NCBI GenBank assembly: GCA_016722945.1
Contig: JAEQMT010000037.1
Coordinates: forward strand, 176,709 to 240,708
Direction: 5' to 3'
From: Desulfofustis sp. PB-SRB1
GTDB taxonomy: Bacteria > Desulfobacterota > Desulfobulbia > Desulfobulbales > Desulfocapsaceae
Length of the DNA stretch: 64,000 nt
Positions 45,465 to 53,279 of the stretch are shown in pieces. The first letter of the stretch is position 1. The number at the start of each line of letters is the position of its first letter. Below the pieces are notes generated by a model that did not search any database, was not told where the DNA came from, and was given only the letters and a program-made list of their open reading frames with translations. The translations under genes were made by a program, and so were the position numbers.

Positions 45465-46271
45465 TCAGGTAATTACCGGCCACAGGGTGAACAGCAGCAG
45501 AGAAAAGCCAGCGACCGCCAGGGCGGCGGTGCGGCGACCGCGATATCCGGCCGAATAGCGTTGGTGAATCTGAAACAGATAGGCCAGCCATATCAACAGC
45601 GAAAAAATCTCTTTGGGCTGCCAGCGGAAAAAAATGCCATATACCTGTCTAGACCACAACACACCAGTTACCATACCTAGAGTAAGGATAGTAAAGCCGA
45701 TTGTCACGCAATGGGTGATAAGCTGATCAAGGGCCTCTAGTGAGGGCAATCGGGAAAAGAAATAGCCGACCTTTCTGCTCTTGAGTTCACGCTCCTGCAG
45801 CAGATACATGATACCGCCGCAAAAGCCCAAGCCAAGAAAGCCGTAGGCCAGAAGAGATAAAGAGGCGTGCACTGGCAGCCAGATGCTTTGCAGCTTCGGA
45901 TCCAGCGGGATCACCTGCCGCGATATGAACGCGGCAGCAAAGAGCAGCAGACAGATCAGCGGCGAGACGAAGGTACCGAAATTCTTGACCTGGTAGCGCA
46001 GACGAAAGGAAAAATAGGCGGTGGTAATTGCCCAGCCGAAGAAAAATACCGCCTCATGATAGGTGGTAACCGGGGTATTGCCCACCTGCACCATGCGCAG
46101 TACGATATAGCTGCTTTGCAGCACCCATGAAAGAAAGAGCAGACGCCTCGCCCATACCCGCGATTTTTCCTCTCCACGAGCGAAGAAAATCCAGTACAGG
46201 ACAGTGGATACCGCCGTTACCGACAGGGTTGCGATAAGAAGTGCCAGGCAACAGGAATCAAAATTCATCAT
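45465..46271 (-). CDS. HemX/CcsA-like cytochrome assembly membrane protein
   Basis: 268 residues with about eight membrane spans. The segment WLPVHASLSLLAYGFLGLGFCGGIMYLLQE and the following charged loop are typical of the CcsA/HemX branch that sits next to hemA. In some bacteria HemX lowers HemA levels; CcsA takes part in cytochrome c heme delivery. Six bp after sirC, 7 bp before hemA. The tryptophan-rich WWD motif of CcsA proper is not seen, so HemX-like is preferred. Confidence 0.85.
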   Translation of the reverse strand: MMNFDSCCLALLIATLSVTAVSTVLYWIFFARGEEKSRVWARRLLFLSWVLQSSYIVLRMVQVGNTPVTTYHEAVFFFGWAITTAYFSFRLRYQVKNFGTFVSPLICLLLFAAAFISRQVIPLDPKLQSIWLPVHASLSLLAYGFLGLGFCGGIMYLLQERELKSRKVGYFFSRLPSLEALDQLITHCVTIGFTILTLGMVTGVLWSRQVYGIFFRWQPKEIFSLLIWLAYLFQIHQRYSAGYRGRRTAALAVAGFSLLLFTLWPVIT

Positions 46272-46277
46272 GGTCGT

Positions 46278-46976
46278 TCACAGCTGTTTTTCACAAAATG
46301 AGGCGCGACGGCCCTGGTGTTTGCAACAAGGAGGGCGCTGTCGATCTCGCCTGGCAAACATCTCCCTCAGGGTCTTTTCCAGCTCGGCCCATTGATCGTT
46401 GCGGAGCTGGGTGAGCACCGGGCTGTCAAGTATGGAAAAATAGAGCTGCCGGTTATCCGGCTGCGCCTCGCCGCCGGCCGGGATCGCCTGCCTGATCTGG
46501 CCCATGAGATGCACCAGCAGAGCGTATTCAACCCCGAATGTCTGCTCCAGCCGACGTCTGATCTGCCCGGCCAGGGCGGGACTGGCGCCGCCGGTGGAGA
46601 CGGTGATCAGCAGATCACCTCGGGTGCAGGCGGCGGGAAGGTAAAAATCAGACCGGCCGCGGGTGTCGGCCCGGTTAAGCAAGGCGCCCGCGGCGACCGC
46701 GCAGGTGCTGATATAATCCTGCACCGAGGGATCGTCGGTGGCGGCAAAAACCATAAAAGCGCCGCTTACATCGTGCTCCGCAAACGGCCTGCGGATAAGC
46801 TCAACCGCGCCCTGCTCCGCCCAGATGCTGATCTGGTCGGCCACCCGCGGGCTTATCACCCGTACCCGGGCGCCGGCCACCAGCAACCCCTCGACCTTGC
46901 GCACCGCCACACCGCCGCCGCCGACCACAACACAGAACCGATCAGTTATATCGAGATTGATGGGATACCCGCCCAT
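46278..46976 (-). CDS. Precorrin-2 dehydrogenase / sirohydrochlorin ferrochelatase (CysG N-terminal type)
   Basis: 232 residues from the ATG at 46976 (GGAAAG nearby). The longer upstream frame is a by-product of the broken uppP gene. The Rossmann motif VVVGGGGVAVRKVEGLL, the DDPSVQDYIS region and STGGASPALAGQIRRRLE fit CysG-B/Met8p/SirC. It oxidises precorrin-2 and may insert iron to give siroheme, the cofactor of dissimilatory sulfite reductase; sirohydrochlorin is also the precursor of the anaerobic alternative heme route. Confidence 0.93.
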   Translation of the reverse strand: MGGYPINLDITDRFCVVVGGGGVAVRKVEGLLVAGARVRVISPRVADQISIWAEQGAVELIRRPFAEHDVSGAFMVFAATDDPSVQDYISTCAVAAGALLNRADTRGRSDFYLPAACTRGDLLITVSTGGASPALAGQIRRRLEQTFGVEYALLVHLMGQIRQAIPAGGEAQPDNRQLYFSILDSPVLTQLRNDQWAELEKTLREMFARRDRQRPPCCKHQGRRASFCEKQL

Positions 46977-46996
46977 GTACTTTCCAAAAGAGTTCT

Positions 46997-47831
46997 TCAG
47001 GAGCTCACCCGCGGTTCCATAGCACAGACCAAGAAACCGACACACGCCACGATAAAACAGTAGACCCCAAACCATGGCAATCGGTTTCTCCTGATAATTG
47101 CCAGCAGCCAGACGATGGCACCATAGCCGGTGATGGGCGGCACCACAAAAGCCGGCCAGCAAATACCATATGGATGAGGCAGGTAACGGCTTGATAGAAC
47201 AAGGCACGACCATTGAGCAGAGCCGCCCCGACAATGGCGGGGATCGATAAAATAAAGGAAAACCGCGCCGCCCGCTCCCGGTTTACTCCGAGCAGCATAC
47301 CGGTAAAGATGGTGGCCCGGAACGTGATATTCCCGGCACGATAGGCAGCCGCCTGGGCGCAGCCGATCAGCCAGGCACGCCACCCGTTGATGGGCCGGTC
47401 GCGATCAGGTACGAAGCCGCTGGCGAATCATCATGACACCGGTCACCACCAGCATACAAGAGGTGATACAGACCGAGGTAAACAATGTTTCGATACCGGA
47501 CTTAAAGCCAAGCCCAACCAGCACCGCTGGAATCGTAGCGATGACGATCAGCCCATCAAGTTGCAGATAGTTGGTGGTATCCATGTCCCGGCGTCCCCGC
47601 AGCCATGCCGCCGGCGCCGCTATCATGGCGACCAGATCACGACGAAACACCAGAACTACCGAACAGAGGGTACCGACATGTACCATGACGTCAAAGAGGA
47701 ATCCCCTGTTGGGCAAACCCAAGCAGGTGGCCACCAAGAACCAGGTGCCCGGAGCTGGATACCGGCAGAAATTCGGTGGCACCCTGAACAACGCCCAGGA
47801 TAACCGCCTTGAGCAACTCAAAAAATGACAT
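46997..47831 (-). pseudogene. uppP: Undecaprenyl-diphosphatase gene broken by several frameshifts
   Basis: From an ATG at 47831 the three minus frames together give a near-complete UppP/BacA. In order: [18 protein letters not shown] then [56 protein letters not shown] and RRNRLPWFGVYCFIV, ending at 46997. Single-base shifts are needed near 47700, 47405, 47343, 47320 and 47140. UppP recycles the lipid carrier of cell-wall synthesis and is normally important, so sequence error is as likely as decay. It is 20 bp upstream of sirC. Confidence 0.88.
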
Positions 47832-47869
47832 AAAGAATAGTCAAGACAAGAGATGCGCCGTAAAACAGA

Positions 47870-47901
47870 AAAAGGCCGGCTGGTTGCACAGCCGGCCTTT
47901 T
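47870..47901 (-). terminator. Hairpin terminator after the 70-residue secreted protein
   Basis: AAAAGGCCGGCT and AGCCGGCCTTTT form a perfect 12-bp stem around an 8-base loop. On the minus strand the stem is followed by a T-rich stretch, 24 bp after the stop of the upstream small gene. Confidence 0.85.
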
Positions 47902-47925
47902 GACAACGTGAATGGAAAAAACCGA

Positions 47926-48138
47926 TCAGCAGCCTTCGATGGCCGCGCCGCCTTTCTTGGGCGGACGAACTTTGATTTCGTCACCGGCACTCAGTTGGTC
48001 GGCCTTGTCACAGGTCATGGTAACTTTGTCACCCTCAACGGAGTCAATCGTACATCTCAGGGTCGCGGCCGAGGCGGCGCTTACCGCTCCAACGAGGAAA
48101 AACAGGGCACATACGGTACAAAACATTTCTTTTTGCAT
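47926..48138 (-). CDS. Small secreted conserved-type protein
   Basis: 70 residues: a signal peptide (about 1-24), then a short beta-rich domain TLRCTIDSVEGDKVTMTCDKADQL and a basic tail ending in a cysteine. Three cysteines remain after cleavage. The frame is followed by a good terminator and has a plausible ribosome site (GGAGAAAGATC). I recognise no named family. It lies downstream of a TlpA-like thioredoxin gene on the same strand. Confidence 0.75.
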   Translation of the reverse strand: MQKEMFCTVCALFFLVGAVSAASAATLRCTIDSVEGDKVTMTCDKADQLSAGDEIKVRPPKKGGAAIEGC

Positions 48139-48285
48139 GATCTTTCTCCATTTTACGTGGTTGATTCAACATCGACCTTCTCGCGCCGACGTCCTGGCCG
48201 ATTCACTATCCTGTGAGCAGCCATTTTATGCAACTAACTTCCAGTCTTCTGAAACTACCGTTTTTGGGATTGGTTGTCAATAATA

Positions 48286-48794
48286 TCAAGTATCCATAAC
48301 CCTTTCGATATCCTTGAGTAACACGGTATGGGAGACGTAGCCGTCATATTTTTTTACGACGGTGCCGTTTTGATTTACCAGGAAAGGTGGTAGGAATGCC
48401 GTACACACGCCACCAAAAGCCCTGGATAATGGCATCATTGCCCATGATTATCGGATAGTTGATGCCTTTTGTGGCGGCCAGCTTGCGCACCACCGACTCT
48501 TCCTGATCCACCGAGATGGCAACTACAGCTGAATCCTTTGTTCTTGTAGGATTGGTGCAGCTTGAATGAGACTGGGGATTTCCTGAATACAGGGCACGCA
48601 CCAGGTGGCAAAAAAGGTGACGAGCACCACTTTTCCCTGAAAAGTCTTTAGACTTGACAACATCGCCGTTGGTGGGATCCTGCAGCTGGAACTGCGGCAT
48701 TTTGCCCGCTGCATTAAGGGTGGCGCCCGATGGGCGCCGTACAAAGAAATATTGCCACGGCAATGGCCGCCGGCACGCGTAATCTTGCAAACAT
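48286..48794 (-). pseudogene. TlpA/ResA-like thioredoxin gene broken by frameshifts
   Basis: Stitched over three frames from an ATG at 48794: signal peptide, SGATLNAAGKMPQFQLQD, GKVVLVTFFATWCVPCIQEI with active-site CVPC, AVVAISVDQEESVVRKLAAT, then YGIPTTFLVNQNGTVVKKYD after removing one extra C. It ends at 48286. Shifts are needed near 48730, 48630, 48565, 48535 and 48380. Proteins of this family are periplasmic disulfide reductases, often for cytochrome c maturation. All protein segments are well conserved, so error in the sequence is a real possibility. Confidence 0.85.
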
Positions 48795-48973
48795 AATGTT
48801 CATTATCCTTTTGTTTCAATCGATTCTGTGATACCCTGCCGCCCCATAATATTCCATTGAGCGCTGGTGTCAACAACCCCGGCACACACCAAAATTACGA
48901 GTTATCAAGACTATACCATAATCAACCAGCGACAACGACCAATTCAGCCGATGATACTACCTCTTCGAAACCA

Positions 48974-49993
48974 TGATACTTGAGAAAAAAACCGTCACCG
49001 CCGCTCTGCCCCACCGCTTTTTCATCGCCGTCCATGTGTACCTGGCTCTTGGTCCAATCTGACCGCGGGTGGAGCCATTCCCGCCAGAGCAGAGGTGATC
49101 GATCGGATAATTGCCGAAGTGAACGGCGATATTATTACCCTTTCGGATATGGAAAACGAGGGGCAACTCCTTTTTGATCGGATTGCCGCTGAGGCAAGCA
49201 TGGACGATCGGCAATTGGCCCTGGATGCAGCGTGGGATCAGGTTCTGGACAGCCTGATCGATCAGGCCCTCATCACCCAGGAAGCAGCTAAAAACAACAT
49301 CGTGGTGAGCGAAGCGGAAGTGGATGCGCCTTTCAACAAATGGTTGCCACCTCCGGGGTAAGCGAAGACGAGTTTTTTACCCAGCTGGCCATCCGCGGAC
49401 TCAGCGAGTCGCTGTATCGCAAGAATCTCAGGACTCAAATACTGCAAAACAAATTGATCAACCGAGAAGTGTTATCAAAAATCGTCATTACCGAGGAACA
49501 GGTTCTTGATTATTATGATAGTCAGTTCACCAGCACCGTTAACGACGGCGGCTACTACCTTCTTCAGATCGGCATAAACTGGGACGTTTTGACAGCCGGC
49601 GGTGATGGCGGGGAGGCGGCGGCTCGCCGGCAGGCCAGACAACGTGCCGAGCAGGCCCATGCACTGGCTATGGGCGGCGAAGATTTTCGGGAACTGGCCC
49701 GACAGTATTCCGATCTACCCTCAGCCGAGGATGGCGGTGACATTGGTGTTTTCCAGAAAGACGAACTGGCACCATTTATGTTGCAGGCAATTGAACCGTT
49801 GCGCCCCGGTGAGGTAAGTGCTATCATTGAAACGCCGGTGGGGTTTCAATTCTTCAAGCTGCTCTCCAGCAAAACCGGTGGGATCGTGCAGCAGGCACCG
49901 TACAGCGAGGTAAAAGAAGAAATCAGGGAACGTCTTTACCGGCAGGAAGTGGAGCGCCAGTTCGACCTGTGGCTCACCGAGATCAAGGCATAA
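48974..49993 (+). pseudogene. surA: SurA-like periplasmic peptidyl-prolyl isomerase gene with two frameshifts
   Basis: An ATG at 48974 gives a signal-like start, then a shift near 49060 leads into AEVIDRIIAEVNGDIITLSD, and another near 49345 into the SurA N-terminal core (FFTQLAIRGLSESLYRKNLR). The single parvulin domain (about 49650-49900) contains DFRELARQYSDLPSAEDGGD and VSAIIETPVGFQFFKL. SurA helps outer-membrane proteins fold. It begins a plus-strand run surA, rodZ-like, recO and faces the tlpA-like gene. The shifts lie in the same error-prone 2.4 kb as uppP and tlpA. Confidence 0.87.
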
Positions 49994-50025
49994 CGCTTAC
50001 ATCAAAATATTGTAAGGCAAAGATA

Positions 50026-50673
50026 ATGGATATACACGACCCGACCATGGAAACCGAGTCTCTTGGCGATCTTCTCAGACGGGTACGGCTGGAGAAGGAA
50101 TTAGATATTGGTGATATAGCCGAACAGACCAAGATATCGCGGCGTATTTTGCTCGCCATGGAGGCCGACGATTACATCAACCTGCCCCATCTTTCCTATG
50201 CCAAGGGGTTTTACCGGATCTACGCAAAACTTCTGCACCTCGACGAAAACGAGGTAATCAGACGTTTTAACCAGGAGGTTGTGCCTAACCAGGGGCAGAC
50301 GCCTTCCGGCGCGACTCGGCCATCGCGTGAACAGGAAGATCATATAACCAATCTCGCCCGCCCGCCCTCCCACTCGGGCGGCGCCGTGGTGGCCGCCTTC
50401 GTCCTGCTTACCTGTTTCGCCGCCGCCGCCGTGGTGTGGCAAAGCGGCACCGGCCCGGCCAAGCAGATCAGCAACTGGCTGCAGGCGTTTGAACCACAGC
50501 CGGAGGTCATCATTGAACGGCGGACCTCCACCCCGCCACCCTACGTCTATCCAAAGCCGGAAGACAAACGCCCAAGCCCCAGACCGGCCGACGATCAACC
50601 TGCCCGGTCCATCCCATTTCCCATCGTAAACGAAGAACAGCTGGTAGCGGAGCTGACCCCACCCAACAACTAG
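50026..50673 (+). CDS. RodZ-like helix-turn-helix membrane protein
   Basis: 215 residues from the ATG at 50026; a GTG further upstream overlaps surA and is less likely. The N-terminal HTH_25 domain (LGDLLRRVRLEKELDIGDIAEQTKIS, LPHLSYAKGFYRIYAKLL) is followed by a membrane span (about 122-143) and a short Pro-rich periplasmic tail. RodZ links the MreB cytoskeleton to the envelope. The tail lacks the full DUF4115 domain, so RodZ-like is used. Confidence 0.87.
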   Translation: MDIHDPTMETESLGDLLRRVRLEKELDIGDIAEQTKISRRILLAMEADDYINLPHLSYAKGFYRIYAKLLHLDENEVIRRFNQEVVPNQGQTPSGATRPSREQEDHITNLARPPSHSGGAVVAAFVLLTCFAAAAVVWQSGTGPAKQISNWLQAFEPQPEVIIERRTSTPPPYVYPKPEDKRPSPRPADDQPARSIPFPIVNEEQLVAELTPPNN

Positions 50674-50714
50674 CTCTTCAGACCGGGCGATACCTTACCC
50701 TCCCATTTCGGGCC

Positions 50715-51464
50715 ATGCAGGCGCGCCGCCAGAACGGGGTACCAGGGATCATCCTTGACTGCCGCGATCATGGCGAGGCCGACAAAATCGTCACCTTTTT
50801 CTGCCAGGAAAAAGGCCGGCTCACCGGCATCGCCAAAGGCGCCCACCGCAGTAAAAAACGGTTCGTCAATGGACTGGAACTCTTCTCCATGGTGCTCCTC
50901 AACTATTCACAGAGGACGCGCGACCGGCTGGCAATCGTCAACGAGGTGGAGCTGCTCAACAGTTTTATCACTGTGCGGCATGACTATGGCGCCTATCAGG
51001 CGGCCTCGGCCATCAGGGAAATCGTGCTCGGCGCCACCGGTGAACAGATGGTGGAAGACGATTTTTTCCAGCTGACGCTGTGGGGATTTCATGCCCTTGA
51101 TTCGGGCAAGGATACGCTCACCGTGCTGGCGCTTTTCGTGATCAAGATGTTCGCGTGCATCGGCTACCGCCCTGTTCTAGAGAGCTGCCAGGGATGCGGT
51201 ACGCCCTACCGGAGCAACGGTGCCGCGATGTTCAGTCCGGCGGCAGGCGGGCTGATCTGTTCACGATGCAAATCATCGCACCATGGCTGGCAGCTCAGCG
51301 GCGCCGCCATCGGCGCGGCGACATCGGTGCAGCGGCAACCGCTGCCGCTGTTGACAAGGGTTTCACTGACCACCGATTTATCCCGGCAACTGCTGAGTTC
51401 CTTTTACCCGTATGCCAGATATCTTCTGCAAAGAGACATTGTCTCCTGGAAAGCGCTGATCTGA
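50715..51464 (+). CDS. recO: DNA repair protein RecO
   Basis: 249 residues. N-terminal OB fold (GIILDCRDHGEADKIVTFF, GRLTGIAKGAHRSKKRF), a helical middle and a zinc site made of CQGCG and CSRC. RecO anneals DNA strands and loads RecA with RecR. It lies 41 bp after the rodZ-like gene and ends 8 bp from the convergent biotin ligase. Confidence 0.95.
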   Translation: MQARRQNGVPGIILDCRDHGEADKIVTFFCQEKGRLTGIAKGAHRSKKRFVNGLELFSMVLLNYSQRTRDRLAIVNEVELLNSFITVRHDYGAYQAASAIREIVLGATGEQMVEDDFFQLTLWGFHALDSGKDTLTVLALFVIKMFACIGYRPVLESCQGCGTPYRSNGAAMFSPAAGGLICSRCKSSHHGWQLSGAAIGAATSVQRQPLPLLTRVSLTTDLSRQLLSSFYPYARYLLQRDIVSWKALI

Positions 51465-51472
51465 TCAAAACC

Positions 51473-52435
51473 TCATCCGCCGTTTTCATCCAGATAGCGA
51501 ATTTCACCGCTCTGCTCCACCAGCTCTATTCCCTCATCGAGACGCAGACGCAGCCCGCCGTCATGGTCAATGCCCGCCGCCACCGCTTCATAACGTGGCG
51601 CCTTCTCCACATCATGGCCGTATCGTACCCGTCTGCCGATAAAACCGGAGGCCTCGCGCAGGCGGCTGATCAGCGGGTGGGAGGTGTCGGCATCGGCCCG
51701 TTCATGTTGAACATCGTGCTCATGGCTATAGAGCAGGCCGATATTGAAACTGAGCTTGGCAAAAAAACGGCAGGCAAATTCGCTGAGCTCAATTGCATCA
51801 CCCACCTCTTCGCCAAGTGAGGTGGCGTGGTCTTGCAAATGATGAGGGAATTCACGATTGTTGACGTTTACTCCAAAGCCGAGCAGATCATACTCCTCGC
51901 CTGAGCCGTTGGCGCCTACAAAGCTGTAGGCGAGAAAACCGGCAAGCTTGCGGGCGCCGATCATGACATCGTTAACCCAGCGGATGGTCGCCCGCTGAAC
52001 ACCATACAGCTGTACCGTCTCCCAACCCGTGATCCCCATGGCTATGGGCAAAAGCCGGCGTGATGCGGGCAACAGCGTATTGACCAAAACCAGAACACCC
52101 CACAAACCGCCGGGCGGTGCATGCCAGCTTCTGGTGAAACGTCCCCGGGCGCCGGTGAGCTGATCCGCGGTTATAATCGTGCCGCTGATCGGCGATATCT
52201 TACCCTTCTCCCACGTATCGATTAACTGCCGGGCATAATCCATGGCCCGGGGCAGACTGCGATAATGGCTGATACGGGAGCCGACAATCGCGCCATAGCG
52301 CATTATCTGATGGGCAGCATCACCATAGTAGGCAGCCCGATACGGTCTTTCGTAATTTCTTAGGTAGGCGTGCAGCTCAGCCGGAGTGCACAATGATGGG
52401 GACGGCGCCACCTGCTGCTTCTCACTGGCGGGCAT
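51473..52435 (-). CDS. Divergent biotin-protein ligase (BirA/BPL catalytic type)
   Basis: 320 residues. The N-terminal 75 residues show no HTH of classical BirA. The catalytic region has TGARGRFTRSWHAPPGGLWG, RWVNDVMIGARKLAGFL and GFGVNVNN, matching BPL motifs GRGRxGRxW, KWPNDL and GIGINV with changes (ARGR; WVND for WPND). It overlaps the 3' end of the gene for a biotin-carrier-like protein by 14 bp, so ligase and acceptor are probably made together. Lipoate-ligase relatives remain possible. Confidence 0.85.
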   Translation of the reverse strand: MPASEKQQVAPSPSLCTPAELHAYLRNYERPYRAAYYGDAAHQIMRYGAIVGSRISHYRSLPRAMDYARQLIDTWEKGKISPISGTIITADQLTGARGRFTRSWHAPPGGLWGVLVLVNTLLPASRRLLPIAMGITGWETVQLYGVQRATIRWVNDVMIGARKLAGFLAYSFVGANGSGEEYDLLGFGVNVNNREFPHHLQDHATSLGEEVGDAIELSEFACRFFAKLSFNIGLLYSHEHDVQHERADADTSHPLISRLREASGFIGRRVRYGHDVEKAPRYEAVAAGIDHDGGLRLRLDEGIELVEQSGEIRYLDENGG

Positions 52436-53077
52436 CCCATTCGGCCTTGACCCTGGTAATCACCTTCTGAATCAGGGGCAGTTTCTCCTCCGGACATACG
52501 CCGATGAGCGGCTCCCCCTTATCCACCGATACGCGCGGCTCAAAATAGATGGAGTGAATCACCCCCTCCCGGCCGTCATAAAAGACCGGGGTATCTCGCT
52601 TCATAAGAGACATGGTAAGAACTTCATCACCCGGCCTGATAATCACCGAACGCGCGCCCTTTTTGTCGATCCGCGATTGAATATCCAGCGCAAAGAAATA
52701 CTTGGCCTTTTCCGGTGCTTGAAAAAGATAGAGAATCTGCCGAAGGATGTTCTCGATAATTTCCTTTTTTTTGAGGGGATGGCGAATAACCACCAGCGGT
52801 TGGCCCGCCTCCACAAACCGCCCCTCCAGGTCGCCAAACAGCTCGGAAACCACCCCGTTTATGGGGCGCCGATCACCTTGTCGTTGCGTTCGCGGGTGAT
52901 CTGAAACAGTGGTGTTCCCGGCAGATGATCCCACTCGCCGCCAGGCCCCTCCACCGGCTCATCCGTATTGATCAGAAAGGAAATCTCACCGGTGTGCGGC
53001 GCATGAATGGTCACATATTTATAGGGATCCTGGCGATACCGCTCCAGGAGCCGGTCGAATTCTATTTCATCAGCCAT
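52422..53077 (-). pseudogene. Biotin-carrier-like (biotinyl/lipoyl domain) protein with one frameshift
   Basis: The N-terminal frame (ADEIEFDRLLERYRQDPYKY, then HAPHTGEISFL) ends at a stop at 52859-52861, and the neighbouring frame continues with INGVVSELFGDLEGRFVEAG. One base missing in the C-run near 52863 restores the whole about 218-residue protein. The C-terminal half has SLMKRDTPVFYDGREG, aligned to the biotinyl EAMKMETPV motif with MKR instead of MKM; the lysine is the likely attachment site. The N-terminal half looks like a second barrel. Downstream partner is the biotin ligase gene. Confidence 0.8.
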
Positions 53078-53279
53078 TGGATTGAGCCACTTTTATAGAT
53101 GCGTAGATGCATTAATTGTGCGGGTGAAGGGGGATTTCTTACTGTAATGTTGTGGTATTGGCAACTCATTTCAGGGTATCATAGCCCCTCGGTGCGGCCC
53201 TATTATTTGTCCTTGCGTTGGCCGTCATCATTTACTAAGCACTTGAAACATAGTACCTGAGAGACTGATAATACATGCC

